Source of the DNA: Amycolatopsis sp. FDAARGOS 1241
GTDB lineage: Bacteria; Actinomycetota; Actinomycetes; Mycobacteriales; Pseudonocardiaceae
Reading direction: 5' to 3'
NCBI RefSeq assembly: GCF_016889705.1
Contig: NZ_CP069526.1
Coordinates: 124,001 to 188,000, forward strand
DNA length: 64,000 nucleotides
Within the stretch, counting starts at the first letter, position 1, and the number at the start of each line of letters is the position of its first letter. The notes below the pieces were generated by a model that did no database searches, had not been told where the DNA came from, and worked only from the letters and a program-made list of their open reading frames with translations. Below are positions 26,074 through 35,132 of the stretch, piece by piece. A program made the position numbers and the translations under genes.

Positions 26074-27459
26074 TCAGGAGTTCCTGACCGTCCACTGCGG
26101 ACCGTTCGGGGTGTCCTCCACCGCGATGCCCGCCTCCTGGAGGCGGTCGCGGGCGGTGTCCGCGCGCGCGAAGTCTTTCGCGGCGCGCGCCTCCTGGCGT
26201 TCGGCCAGGAGTCCTTCCACGAGCGACGCCAGCGCTTCGCGGACCGGGGTGTCGCTGCCGCCCTCGGCCCAGCGTTCCGACAGCGGGTCGATGCCCAGCA
26301 CGTCGGTCATCGCGCGCACCGAGGCGGCGAGTTCGAGCGCCTTGGGGGTGTCGCCCGCGTCGAAGGCGGCGTTACCGTCGCGCACCGTGTTGTGCACCAC
26401 GGCGAACGCGGCCGGCGTCGCCAGGTCGTCGTCCATCGCTTTCGCGAAGTCCGGGTGCACCGCGCCCACGGGCACGGCGCCGGCGGCGGCCGCGCGGCGC
26501 AGGAACGCCTCCACGCGCCGGTAGCCCTGGGCCGCTTCCGCGACCGCGCCGTCGGAGTACTCGATCGTGGACCGGTAGTGCGGCTGCACGAGGTAATACC
26601 GCAGCTCGACCGCCCGGTAGCGCTCCAGCATCGCCGGAATCGACACGGTGTTGCCCAGCGACTTCGACATCTTCTCGCCGGACATCGTCACCCACGCGTT
26701 GTGCAGCCAGTACCGCGCGAACGGGTCGCCGACCGCGTTGGACTGCGCGCGCTCGTTCTCGTGGTGCGGGAACACCAGGTCGACGCCGCCGCCGTGGATG
26801 TCGAACTCCGGGCCGAGGTAGTTCGTGGACATCGCGGAGCATTCCAGGTGCCAGCCCGGCCGGCCGTCGCCCCACGGCGTGGGCCACGACGGCTCTCCCG
26901 GCTTCGCGCTCTTCCACAACGTGAAGTCGCGCGCGTCGCGCTTGCCGCGGGTCGGCGTCTCGCCCTGCTGGACCTCGTCGAGGTGCTGGCCCGACAGCTT
27001 GCCGTAGCCGTCGAACGTCTTCACCGAGAAGTAGACGTCACCCTCGGCCGCGTACGCGTGTCCGCTGTCGATCAGGCGCTGCATGAGCGTGATCATCTGC
27101 GTGATGTGCCCGGTCGCGCGCGGGTTGACCGACGGCGGGAGGCAGCCCAGGTCGTCGTAGGCCTGCTCGAACTCGCGCTCGTGCGTCATCGCCCACTCCC
27201 ACCACGGCCGGCCCGCTTCGGCGGCCTTGGTGAGGATCTTGTCGTCGATGTCGGTGACGTTGCGGACGAGCAGCACGTCGAGTCCACTGTGGAGCAGCCA
27301 GCGGCGCAGGACGTCGTAGTTCAGGACCCCCCGGACGTGCCCGATGTGCGGCACCCCCTGCACGGTGGCGCCACACAGGTAGATGGACGCCGTTCCGCTG
27401 CGGACGGGAACGAACTCCCGGGGGGCACGGGTCGCGGTGTCGAACAGGTGTAGGGCCAC
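26074..27459 (-). CDS. cysS: Cysteinyl-tRNA synthetase
   Basis: A 461-residue class I synthetase. HIGH-type motif PHIGHVRG near residue 37, zinc Cys29 (YLCGATV), Cys and His in WHLECSAMS and [11 protein letters not shown], and KMSKS ([11 protein letters not shown]). It charges Cys-tRNA. An alternative is MshC (mycothiol ligase), but the length, C-terminal anticodon domain and chromosomal order fit cysS. First gene in the minus-strand run with rlmB; 42 bases from the HAD gene. Confidence 0.96.
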   Translation of the reverse strand: MALHLFDTATRAPREFVPVRSGTASIYLCGATVQGVPHIGHVRGVLNYDVLRRWLLHSGLDVLLVRNVTDIDDKILTKAAEAGRPWWEWAMTHEREFEQAYDDLGCLPPSVNPRATGHITQMITLMQRLIDSGHAYAAEGDVYFSVKTFDGYGKLSGQHLDEVQQGETPTRGKRDARDFTLWKSAKPGEPSWPTPWGDGRPGWHLECSAMSTNYLGPEFDIHGGGVDLVFPHHENERAQSNAVGDPFARYWLHNAWVTMSGEKMSKSLGNTVSIPAMLERYRAVELRYYLVQPHYRSTIEYSDGAVAEAAQGYRRVEAFLRRAAAAGAVPVGAVHPDFAKAMDDDLATPAAFAVVHNTVRDGNAAFDAGDTPKALELAASVRAMTDVLGIDPLSERWAEGGSDTPVREALASLVEGLLAERQEARAAKDFARADTARDRLQEAGIAVEDTPNGPQWTVRNS

Positions 27460-27501
27460 CCTGAAAGGGTACGGGGTCGGCGTGAGCGACGTCGCAAGAC
27501 G

Positions 27502-28179
27502 TCAGAAGACGCCGTGCTCCCGCAGCGCCGCGAGCAGGGCGTCCGGCCGCTCGGTGGTCGGCAGCGGGTCCACCAGTGCGAACGCGCAGCCGAGCGCCCG
27601 CGCCCCGCCGTCGGCCTCCTCGCTGTCGCCGACCATGAGCGTCTCCTCGGCGCGCACGCCCAGCCGCTCGATCGCCGTCCGGAAGATCTCCGGCTGCGGT
27701 TTCACGGCCCCGACCTCGAAAGACAGCACGAACTCGGCGACGTGCGCGTCCCACCCGCGCTGCGTGAACGCCGGACGGATGTCGAACGCGATGTTGCTCA
27801 GCACGCCCACCAGGGGGCCGGCGGCCTTCAGTGCGTCCTGTGTGTCGGGGTACGGCGTCCACTCGCCCGGGGTGATCAGCCGCTGGTAGAGCGCCTCGGC
27901 CTGGTCGAGGTGGTGGACACCGGAGGCGCGCAGGACTTCGAGGTAGACCTTGCGGTGCAGCGCGGGGTCGAGGTCGCGGTTGTGCCAGGCGTACTGGTAC
28001 TCCTCGTCGAGCTCGACGACCTGGCCGACCGGCGCGGTCAAGCGGCGCATCAGCTCCGTCTGGGCTTCGAGGTCGAGGGCCGCGCCGCTGTCGTCGCGGA
28101 CGTCGGTGAGCCAGGAGGGGTCCTGCTCGAGACGGAAAAGGGTGCCGGAGAAATCGAAGAGGACAGCGTTGATGGCCAC
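27502..28179 (-). CDS. HAD superfamily hydrolase
   Basis: A 225-residue HAD protein. Motif I DFSGTLF (Asp9 nucleophile; the second Asp is Ser, as in several dehalogenase/phosphonatase-like members), motif II GVLSNIAFD, motif III Lys (GAVKPQPEIF) and motif IV VGDSEEADGGGA-like region. The C1-type cap follows motif I. Cytosolic; substrate unknown. It is inserted in the minus-strand block between cysS and the PPOX gene, unlike the M. tuberculosis order. Confidence 0.88.
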   Translation of the reverse strand: MAINAVLFDFSGTLFRLEQDPSWLTDVRDDSGAALDLEAQTELMRRLTAPVGQVVELDEEYQYAWHNRDLDPALHRKVYLEVLRASGVHHLDQAEALYQRLITPGEWTPYPDTQDALKAAGPLVGVLSNIAFDIRPAFTQRGWDAHVAEFVLSFEVGAVKPQPEIFRTAIERLGVRAEETLMVGDSEEADGGARALGCAFALVDPLPTTERPDALLAALREHGVF

Positions 28180-28201
28180 CCGCCAACCCTAGCCAGGACT
28201 G

Positions 28202-28231
28202 CCGCCGCCGGGTGCGAAAACCCGGCGGCGG
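28202..28231. terminator. Strong GC hairpin, probable terminator
   Basis: A 12-base stem 202-213 / 220-231 (offset from 28000) with a six-base loop GCGAAA, in the short gap after the PPOX gene stop. It lies downstream of the carD-ispD-ispF-PPOX unit and upstream of the HAD gene, so it could end that transcript. No T-run, which is common in this DNA type. Confidence 0.6.
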
Positions 28232-28237
28232 GCCGGC

Positions 28238-28630
28238 TCAGGCCGCGTTGCCGGTGATCTTCTCCGGGATGACGCGGACGAGGACGCGGACGTTCTCCGG
28301 CGGCTCGGCGGGGTAGTCCTTGCCGGTGTACTTGTGGGACAGCTCGTTGATCAGCTCGCGGCCACCTTCGTCCGTCATCTCGACGCGGCCGCGGATCTCG
28401 ACGTAGTTGTACGGGTTGTCGGTCTCGAAGACGGACACCGAGACGCGCGGGTCGCGGGCCATGTTCCGTTCCTTGAGGCGGCCGCGGACGGTGGCGAAGA
28501 TCAGCGTGTCGCCGTCGCGCTTGGCCCAGAGCACCGACGTCTGGGCGGAGCCGTCCTTGTTGAGGGTGGCGAGGACGGGGAAGTTCCTGCCGTCGAGCAA
28601 CGCCTTCGTGGCGTCGTTGAAGGTCACCAT
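28238..28630 (-). CDS. PPOX class F420-dependent oxidoreductase
   Basis: A 130-residue flavin/deazaflavin split-barrel protein. NFPVLATLNKDGSAQTSVLWAKRDGD and FATVRGRLKERNMARDPRVSV are the family signatures; the C-terminus has YVEIRGRVEMTDE. It likely uses F420 in the cytosol. Substrate unknown. It starts 18 bases after the ispF stop and shares the transcript. Confidence 0.88.
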   Translation of the reverse strand: MVTFNDATKALLDGRNFPVLATLNKDGSAQTSVLWAKRDGDTLIFATVRGRLKERNMARDPRVSVSVFETDNPYNYVEIRGRVEMTDEGGRELINELSHKYTGKDYPAEPPENVRVLVRVIPEKITGNAA

Positions 28631-28648
28631 GACGGCGACACTAAAGGA

Positions 28649-29122
28649 TCACTCCCGTACGAGGAGCGCGGTGGCGACGGCCGCGATGCCCTCGCCGCGG
28701 CCCGTCAGGCCGAGGCCGTCCGACGTGGTGCCGGCGACGCTCACCGGGCCGCCGACGGCGTCGCTCAGCGCGCGCTGGGCCTCATCGCGGCGCTTGCCGA
28801 TGCGGGGCTGGTTGCCGATCACCTGGACGGTCGCGTTGGCGACCCGCCAACCCTCGGCTTCGACCAGGCCGCGGACCTCCGCGAGCATGTCGGCGCCGTG
28901 CGCGCCGTCCATGCGCGGGTCGCCGGTGCCGAAGACCGCGCCCAGGTCGCCGAGGCCGGCGGCCGACAGCAGCGCGTCGCAGAGGGCGTGGGCGGCGACG
29001 TCGCCGTCGGAGTGCCCGGCGCAGCCGTCGACGCCCGGCCAGAGCAGGCCGGCCAGCCAGCACTCGCGGCCCGGTTCGATCGGGTGGACGTCGACGCCGT
29101 TGCCCACACGGAGGTCGGTCAC
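28649..29122 (-). CDS. ispF: 2-C-methyl-D-erythritol 2,4-cyclodiphosphate synthase
   Basis: A 157-residue Isp[14 protein letters not shown] holds the first metal ligands, [18 protein letters not shown] and the Asp/His, [13 protein letters not shown], and the C-terminal [20 protein letters not shown]. These give a complete active site. It makes the cyclodiphosphate of the MEP isoprenoid pathway. ATG overlaps the ispD stop (ATGA), so both are coupled. Confidence 0.95.
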   Translation of the reverse strand: MTDLRVGNGVDVHPIEPGRECWLAGLLWPGVDGCAGHSDGDVAAHALCDALLSAAGLGDLGAVFGTGDPRMDGAHGADMLAEVRGLVEAEGWRVANATVQVIGNQPRIGKRRDEAQRALSDAVGGPVSVAGTTSDGLGLTGRGEGIAAVATALLVRE

Positions 29123-29781
29123 AGCGGGGCCTCCTGGTCGCCGCCGGCCACGAGGGCTTCGGCGAGCGTGAGTTCGAAGGCGCTCGCGACGCGCATCGCG
29201 TCGGGATCGCCGGGGACGGTGATCGCGCCGGCCAGCGAGCCGAAGCCGGGCTCGGTGCTTTCGGACAACGCCGCGCGGAACGCGTCGAGTGAGAATCCGA
29301 CGGGCGTTTGCGCGGTCCGCAGGCCGTCGCGGTCGACGGTGGCGGTGATCAACCCGGCCGCGTCGGTCGCCTTCACGGTGTCCGACATCGGCAGCACCGG
29401 AACGACCACGCGGGACCCTTCACGGACGGTGTCCAGAACTTCACGGACAGTCCGTTGTGGAGTGAACGCCCGGAGTGCGTCGTGCACCAGCACGATCGCA
29501 TCGGGTGAGAGCAGCGGCTCGACGGCGGTGAACACCTGCCGGAGCGACGCGCCGGCGACGACCCGGCAGCGGTCGGCAAACCTCGTGAGGGTTGCCGCAT
29601 ACGAATCAGCACACCGCTGGGGGGCCGACACGACCACCAGATCGAGATCCGGCGTGCCGAGCAGCCCCCGCACGGTGTGCTGAAGGAGAACTTCACCATT
29701 CACCGTCGAGAGAGCGCGCTCTTCGTCGGCGGTGCGGTGTGCGACAGTCACGAACGCGACGCTGTGCACCATCTGGTTCAT
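29119..29781 (-). CDS. ispD: IspD-like cytidylyltransferase lacking the CTP loop
   Basis: About 220 residues (start 29781 or 29772). It keeps the fold and position of Isp[21 protein letters not shown] (Asp and Arg region), [34 protein letters not shown]. But the N-terminal AAGxGxR...PK loop that binds CTP and carries the catalytic Arg and Lys is replaced by [20 protein letters not shown], and the TDDAS motif is absent ([11 protein letters not shown]). Position between carD and ispF, with overlap to ispF, is the classical location of ispD. Function as the cytidylyltransferase is therefore doubtful. Confidence 0.8.
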   Translation of the reverse strand: MNQMVHSVAFVTVAHRTADEERALSTVNGEVLLQHTVRGLLGTPDLDLVVVSAPQRCADSYAATLTRFADRCRVVAGASLRQVFTAVEPLLSPDAIVLVHDALRAFTPQRTVREVLDTVREGSRVVVPVLPMSDTVKATDAAGLITATVDRDGLRTAQTPVGFSLDAFRAALSESTEPGFGSLAGAITVPGDPDAMRVASAFELTLAEALVAGGDQEAPL

Positions 29782-29845
29782 CGGGTCGTGATCGTAGAGA
29801 AGCAGCTTCCCGGTGCCTCCTCCGGGAGCTGCATGACCTCGGGGG

Positions 29846-30337
29846 TCAGACCGTCGCGGTTTCCAGAACTTCGTCGAGGAGGGTTTCCGCCTTGTCCTCG
29901 TCGGTGCCTTCCGCGAGCGCGAGCTCGCTGACCAGAATTTGCCGCGCCTTCGCCAGCATGCGCTTCTCGCCGGCTGAAAGTCCGCGGTCCTTCTCTCGCC
30001 GCCAGAGGTCGCGCACCACTTCGGCCACCTTGTTCACGTCGCCGGAGGCGAGCTTCTCGAGGTTGGCCTTGTACCGACGAGACCAGTTCGTGGGCTCTTC
30101 GGTGTGGGGAGCACGCAGAACGTCGAAAACCTTGTCCAGTCCTTCTTGCCCGACGACATCGCGCACGCCGACGATTTCGGCGTTGTCGGCAGGCACGCGA
30201 ACCGTGAGATCCCCTTGCGCGACCTTGAGGACGAGGTACTTCTTTTCCTCGCCCTTGATCACACGGGTCTCGATGGCTTCGATGAGTGCGGCACCGTGGT
30301 GCGGGTAGACGACGGTCTCTCCGACCTTGAAAACCAT
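29846..30337 (-). CDS. carD: CarD family RNA polymerase-binding transcription factor
   Basis: A 163-residue CarD. Tudor-like RNAP-interaction domain ([23 protein letters not shown] through [21 protein letters not shown]) and the helical DNA-binding C-terminal domain with [22 protein letters not shown] and the conserved Trp in [20 protein letters not shown]. It stabilises promoter open complexes. First gene of the carD-ispD-ispF order found in mycobacteria; the divergent lipoprotein shares the 285-base intergenic region. Confidence 0.96.
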   Translation of the reverse strand: MVFKVGETVVYPHHGAALIEAIETRVIKGEEKKYLVLKVAQGDLTVRVPADNAEIVGVRDVVGQEGLDKVFDVLRAPHTEEPTNWSRRYKANLEKLASGDVNKVAEVVRDLWRREKDRGLSAGEKRMLAKARQILVSELALAEGTDEDKAETLLDEVLETATV

Positions 30338-30622
30338 GTGTCCTCTGCCCCTTTCGCTGATTCCATCCTAGCACGGTCTTCAGATGGCCACCTAGCGCCC
30401 CGGGATCGTCGTCGCAGGTCAGCGGCCTGGTTGGGCTTGACAAACCAGAATGGCCCGTGCTCATGCAGGTGACGACGGAACCGGTGATCAGCAGTTTCGA
30501 AATCCACTGTGGACGGTTGATCTTGGGTGGCGGGGCACCCGCAACCCCCACCGGTGCCGCGTGCGCGCGGGCGCCCGGCTACTCTTCGACGTGACGAGGC
30601 CGTGAGATGGAAGGACTCCGAC

Positions 30623-31255
30623 GTGAGGCTGCAGAATCGTCGCGTGCTCGGCGTGACCGTGTCGGCGCTCGGCGCCGCGCTGGTACTCGCCGGTTGCGGG
30701 GCCGGTCAGATCACCCAGACCGACACGCAGCAGCCCGCTGTCAACGGCACGTACGCGCAGGTGAAGACGCTGGTCCTGCGCAACGTGGCCGTCCAGTACC
30801 CGGGCCAGGGGGTCGCGTACTCGGCCGGTCAGTCCGCGCCGCTCACCCTCACCATCGTCAACCAGGGCGCCCAGGACGACCAGCTCGTCTCGGTCACCTC
30901 GGAGGGTTCGAACGGCCCCGCGAAGATCTCCGGCGCCACCGACATCGTCGCCGGCCACTCGCTGGTCATCGGCCCGGACGACGCCGTCGAGTCGACCAAC
31001 GAGCAGGCCCCGCCCACGCCGTCGAGCCCGGCGTCGACCCCGCCGAGCGGCACCTCCGGCGCGCCCGCGAGCAGCGCTTCCCCGGGTGACGGCGGCGCGG
31101 CGGCCACCGAGCTGGGCAAGGGCACGGTCGTGCTGCAGGGTCTGAAGCAGCCGCTGTGGTCGGGCATGACGATCAACGTCACCTTCACCTTCCGCAACGC
31201 CGGGCCGATCACCGTCGAGATGCCGGTCGCCGCGCCGGCGCACGTCGAGCCCTGA
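30623..31255 (+). CDS. LpqE-like lipoprotein
   Basis: A 210-residue lipoprotein: lipobox VLAGC at about residue 20, an Ig-like beta domain (PLTLTIVNQGAQDDQLVSV), a Pro/Ser/Ala linker, and a second beta segment with TFTFRNAGPITVEMPV. GTG at 30623 has GGAAGGA seven bases before it. Its place between carD and radA equals that of M. tuberculosis lpqE (Rv3584), and the architecture agrees, so it is probably the ortholog. Function unknown; surface location expected. The radA gene follows 35 bases later. Confidence 0.8.
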   Translation: MRLQNRRVLGVTVSALGAALVLAGCGAGQITQTDTQQPAVNGTYAQVKTLVLRNVAVQYPGQGVAYSAGQSAPLTLTIVNQGAQDDQLVSVTSEGSNGPAKISGATDIVAGHSLVIGPDDAVESTNEQAPPTPSSPASTPPSGTSGAPASSASPGDGGAAATELGKGTVVLQGLKQPLWSGMTINVTFTFRNAGPITVEMPVAAPAHVEP

Positions 31256-31290
31256 CGGGTTTTGTCGGTCCGCGCCGATAGCCTCGGCGC

Positions 31291-32652
31291 GTGGTGAAGA
31301 AGTCCAGCACCGTCTACCGGTGCGCGGAGTGCGGTTACGAGGCCGCCAAATGGCTCGGCCGGTGCCCGGAGTGCCAGGCCTGGGGCACGCTCGAGGAGCG
31401 CGGCGGGGTCAAGCCCGCGATCACCCGCGTGGCCGCGGGCGCGCCCAGCGCGCCCGCGCAGCCGATCGCCGAGGTCGACGTCGAGACGGCTCGCGCGAAG
31501 GCGACGGGCGTCCCCGAACTCGACCGCGTGCTCGGCGGCGGGCTGGTGCCCGGTGCCGTGGTGCTGCTGGCGGGTGAGCCGGGCGTCGGCAAGTCGACGC
31601 TGCTGCTGGAGGTCGCCTACCAGTGGGCCGCCACGGCCGGGCGCTCCCTGTACGTGACGGGTGAGGAGTCCGCCGGGCAGGTCCGGCTGCGCGCCGAGCG
31701 CACGGGCAACGTGCACGGCGAGATGTTCCTCGCAGCCGAGAGCGACCTGTCGGCGATCCTGGGGCACGTCGACGCCGTGAAGCCCGGTGTGCTGATCGTC
31801 GACTCCGTGCAGACGATGGCGTCTCCGCAGGTCGAGGGCTCACCAGGCGGCGTCACGCAGGTTCGCGCCGTCGCGGCGGGGCTCGTGGCGCTCGCCAAGG
31901 AGCGTGGGCTTCCCGTCGTGCTGGTGGGGCACGTCACAAAGGACGGTTCGGTCGCCGGTCCGCGCGTGCTGGAGCACCTCGTCGACGTCGTGCTGCAGTT
32001 CGAAGGCGACAAGCACTCGACGCTGCGCATGGTCCGCGGCGTGAAGAACCGCTTCGGCGCGGCCGACGAGATCGGCTGCTTCGAGCTCACCGAGGGTGGC
32101 ATCGTCGGCGTGCCCGACCCGTCGGGGCTGTTCATGAGCGGCACCGCCGAACCGGTTCCGGGCACGGCGATCACGGTCGCCGTCGAGGGCAAGCGGCCGC
32201 TGCTCGGCGAGGTGCAGGCGCTGGTGTCGAACACGAGCATGCCGCAGCCGCGGCGCGCGGTGAGCGGCCTCGACTCCGCGCGCGTCGCCATGGTGCTCGC
32301 CGTGCTGGAGAAGCGCGGCCGGCTCAAGCTCGGCGACAAGGACGTCTACGTCGCCACCGTGGGTGGGATGAAGATCACCGAGCCGGCGATCGACCTCGCG
32401 CTGGTCCTGGCCCTGACGTCGTCGCTGCACGACGTGGCCCTGTCGCCGCGGCTGGTGGCCGTGGGCGAGGTCGGGCTGGCCGGCGAGGTGCGCCGGGTGC
32501 CGAACGTCGCGCGCCGCCTCGCCGAAGCCGCCCGGCTCGGCTTCACCCACGCCCTCGTGCCACCCGACTCCGGCAAGCTCCCCGACGGCATCCGGGTGCT
32601 GGAGGTCGGCGACGTCGCCAGCGCGCTCAACGCCGCCAACCACGCGAAGTGA
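31291..32652 (+). CDS. radA: DNA repair protein RadA
   Basis: A 453-residue RadA. N-terminal zinc finger (YRCAECGYEAAKWLGRCPECQ), RecA-like ATPase with Walker A GEPGVGKSTL, Walker B VLIVDSVQTM and the RadA-specific KNRFGA, and a C-terminal Lon-protease-like domain (SSLHDVALSPRLVAVGEVGL). It drives branch migration during recombination. Divergent orientation and the lpqE-radA order are conserved. In mycobacteria disA comes next, but here a minus-strand gene starts within the next base. Confidence 0.95.
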   Translation: MVKKSSTVYRCAECGYEAAKWLGRCPECQAWGTLEERGGVKPAITRVAAGAPSAPAQPIAEVDVETARAKATGVPELDRVLGGGLVPGAVVLLAGEPGVGKSTLLLEVAYQWAATAGRSLYVTGEESAGQVRLRAERTGNVHGEMFLAAESDLSAILGHVDAVKPGVLIVDSVQTMASPQVEGSPGGVTQVRAVAAGLVALAKERGLPVVLVGHVTKDGSVAGPRVLEHLVDVVLQFEGDKHSTLRMVRGVKNRFGAADEIGCFELTEGGIVGVPDPSGLFMSGTAEPVPGTAITVAVEGKRPLLGEVQALVSNTSMPQPRRAVSGLDSARVAMVLAVLEKRGRLKLGDKDVYVATVGGMKITEPAIDLALVLALTSSLHDVALSPRLVAVGEVGLAGEVRRVPNVARRLAEAARLGFTHALVPPDSGKLPDGIRVLEVGDVASALNAANHAK

Positions 32653-33722
32653 TCAGGAGCCGAAGCCGCTGGTGATCTCGTAGGTGAACTCGGCGGAGCT
32701 GAGGCCACGGCCGGCTGGGATGCCGTAGAAGTTCTGGGTCGTGACGTTGGCGGCGCCGATCAGCTGCGAGGTCGCGGTGTTCACGTTGACGACGAGTTCG
32801 TGGTTGCCGTAGCTGATGGTGTAGGTCTCGACGTCGGCGTGCTTCTCCTTCGAGGAAGCCGAACTGCGCAGGAGTTCGATGATCGCCGTGCGCAGCGGGC
32901 GGGGCGCGAGTCCCGAGGCGAGCACGGTGAGCGGGCGCATCTGCGTGTCTCCGGGGCCTGGGTAAGCGGCGACCGCCGACCCGAAGGTGGCCGGTTGCGG
33001 CGTCTTCGGCGTGCTCGTGACGCCATCCGGAACCTGGGTGCTGCCGGTGTAGGACAGCATCGGCGGGAGGATCTGCTCGGGCTCGCTCGACATTTTGCCC
33101 GGTTTCCAGCGCTCTTCGTCGGCCGAGAGGAGCTTCGTGAGAACCACGGGATCTGCCGGCAGGGTGGCGACGAACTGCGGGGTCGGCCGGAACCAGTCCG
33201 GGCCGACGGTGAGGTTCCAGCCGCCGGGGTGGGGGAACGGCTCCTTGAAGTCCCCGCCGGGGGCGACCTGCGTGGCGGAAACAGGTCCGACGCGTCGGCG
33301 GGGAGCCAGAACTCGACCTTCTGCCGCACGGCGAACGCACTGCGGTCGGCCACCCATTCGACGTCCGTGTAGGTGTTGGTCACGTGGGTGTACTGCCCCG
33401 GCCCCGGCTGGACGTCGGCGGCCGGTGTCGCCGCCGGGGCCACCGCAGCAGGGCGTTCGACGACCTCGCGGGCTACCACCACCCCACCCGTCACCACGGC
33501 TACCGCAGCGGCCACGGCGATCCACCGCCACGTTCCGGAGCGCTTCTTCTTCGCCTGCGGGGCCGTGTGCGCGCGGCCGGTTTCGGCTGCGGCGGCGCGA
33601 AACAACGTCGCGCGGGCGCGGTCCAGCTCGGCGGGATTCGTGCGTACGTGGGGGTGGAGGGCGTCGAAGGCTTCGTCGAGCTCGGCGTCGGACCACAGGT
33701 GGCGCACGTTGTCGTCGTTCAA
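32653..33722 (-). pseudogene. Sigma-factor-linked membrane protein (CU044_5270-like), frameshifted
   Basis: Reads well from TTG at 33722 (NDDNVRHLWSDAELDEAFDAL), through one membrane segment (WRWIAVAAAVAVVTGGVVV) to YTDVEWVADRSAFAVRQKVE, then shifts one frame near 33285 to PVSATQVAPGGDFKEPFPHPGG and continues to the stop. The shift corresponds to one missing base; otherwise 357 codons. It overlaps the sigma factor stop by four bases, so it was probably the anti-sigma or co-regulated partner. May be a sequencing error rather than decay. Confidence 0.78.
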
Positions 33723-34333
33723 AGTTCCTTCGCCTCCTCGGTCGAATCGGGAGTCGTGGTCGCGGCGTTGGCGCGCAGCCAACGGCGGATGCGGTGCAAG
33801 CGCGAGCGGATCGTGCCAGGCGGCACGCCCAGCGCTTCGGCCACCTCCGACGGTTCCAGCCCGGCCCACGACACGAGCAGCAGCGTGTCGCGATCGGCGG
33901 CGCTGAGCTTCGCCAGTGCGCCCGCGAGCTGCGCCGCACGCGTCTGTGCGTCGACCTGCTCGGCGACGCGGCCGTCGTGCCCGGCGGTGCTGTGGTCGCC
34001 GGCGTACGCGAGCCGCGCGGTCGCCTTCAGCGCTCGCGTTTCGCCGCGGACGTGGTGGCGCAGCAGGTTCGTCGCGATCCCGTAGAGCCACGAGCGCGCC
34101 GTGCCGAGCTCCGGCCGGTACGACTCCCGCCGCCGCAGCGCGACGAGCAACGTTTCGGCGACCAGGTCGTGCGCCGCGTCGTCGCCGGCGCGGCGCGCCA
34201 GGTAGCGGTGCATCTGGTGCGAGTGCGCGTCGAACAGCCGCCCGAAGACGGGCGCCGGATCGGGAACGCCCAGGTCGGGGCGGTCCAGCGAATCCAGTAA
34301 CACCGGATCGGGACCGTCGTGGATCACCTGCAT
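33719..34333 (-). CDS. ECF-type RNA polymerase sigma factor
   Basis: A 204-residue sigma factor. Region 2 (FGRLFDAHSHQMHRYLARRA ... DLVAETLLVALRR), region 3 is not seen, region 4 HTH (LEPSEVAEALGVPPGTIRSRLHRIRR). ATG at 34333 is preferred; a longer start at 34399 is possible. It directs the transcription of its own operon, which includes the overlapping downstream gene. No -35/-10 target was identified. Confidence 0.86.
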   Translation of the reverse strand: MQVIHDGPDPVLLDSLDRPDLGVPDPAPVFGRLFDAHSHQMHRYLARRAGDDAAHDLVAETLLVALRRRESYRPELGTARSWLYGIATNLLRHHVRGETRALKATARLAYAGDHSTAGHDGRVAEQVDAQTRAAQLAGALAKLSAADRDTLLLVSWAGLEPSEVAEALGVPPGTIRSRLHRIRRWLRANAATTTPDSTEEAKEL

Positions 34334-34458
34334 GTTCTGTGTCGCCCGCAAGCGCCCGCAGCGTTCACCGGCCGAGAATACTTTCGCAGTGATCTTCACG
34401 AGCCCGTGGGCTCGGCGGCCGAGGGGACCGGATCAGGCAGGTCATCGACGGTGCGCGG

Positions 34459-34992
34459 TCACCAGATCGGGTGGTCGCTGAACTTCTCCAGCGTCGAAAC
34501 CGAAGGGCGGACGTAGAAGAGGCCCACGGCGTAGCCGAGCACGCCCAAGGCGAAGTTGGCGAACGTCGCCAGCAGGTCCGTAGCGCCCAGGCGGTCGTGG
34601 TCGCTCCAGAGGTCGACCAGGGCGGACGCGGTGAGCGCGAACAGGGAGGCGACGACCAGCGCCGTGAAGCACGCGGCGAGGGCTTTGCGCGCAGCCCGAG
34701 CGCGGGCGACCACGAGGTAGTCGCCCTGCAGGCAGCCGCGGCACGAGAGCACGACGACCGCCGTGGCGACCACGGACAGCGTGGGGAGCAGGAGGCCGAG
34801 GACACCGACCGGGGAGTCCGGGAGGCTGTGCCCGTGCAGCGGCCGGTTGACGAACGCCGTGAGACCGAGGACGAACGCCGTGCCGATCAGCAGCGCGACG
34901 CCCGTGACCAGCGAACCGACGCGCACGCGAGCGGCGAAGAGCGGCGGCAAGGGGGCGTACTCGGTGGCTTGTTGCCCGTAGTACTGCTTCAT
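34459..34992 (-). CDS. Predicted membrane protein, unknown function
   Basis: A 177-residue protein with four hydrophobic segments (VGSLVTGVALLIGTAFVLGL, LPTLSVVATAVVVLSC, ALAACFTALVVASLFALT, LATFANFALGVLGYAVGLF) and no catalytic motif. ATG at 34992 has GGAGGTG correctly spaced. It ends 125 bases from the sigma-factor start, so it may be part of the same transcript region but this is not shown. Confidence 0.75.
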   Translation of the reverse strand: MKQYYGQQATEYAPLPPLFAARVRVGSLVTGVALLIGTAFVLGLTAFVNRPLHGHSLPDSPVGVLGLLLPTLSVVATAVVVLSCRGCLQGDYLVVARARAARKALAACFTALVVASLFALTASALVDLWSDHDRLGATDLLATFANFALGVLGYAVGLFYVRPSVSTLEKFSDHPIW

Positions 34993-35036
34993 CCCGTCAC
35001 CTCCGCCCGCGAATGCAGGATGAACGTGCAAATGCT

Positions 35037-35085
35037 CGTGAAGGTCACCTTAAGGGACAGTGGGTCTCTCAAGGTGACCTTCACG
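35037..35085. repeat. 15-base inverted repeat (GTGAAGGTCACCTT type)
   Basis: CGTGAAGGTCACCTT at 35037-35051 is perfectly inverted at 35071-35085 with a 19-base spacer. A second smaller inverted pair follows (35091-35098 / 35120-35127). It lies between the membrane protein start and the end of the OtsB-GH15 gene. Could be a palindromic repeat family, a terminator for that gene, or both. Confidence 0.6.
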
Positions 35086-35132
35086 GCACTTGTCACCGAC
35101 CTGTGCTAACGCACTACGCCGGTGACAGGTGT

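Noticed and set aside
27502..28179. Reading the HAD gene as part of the MEP operon
   Set aside because: A strong hairpin at 28202-28231 separates it from the PPOX gene, and its function has no clear link to the pathway.
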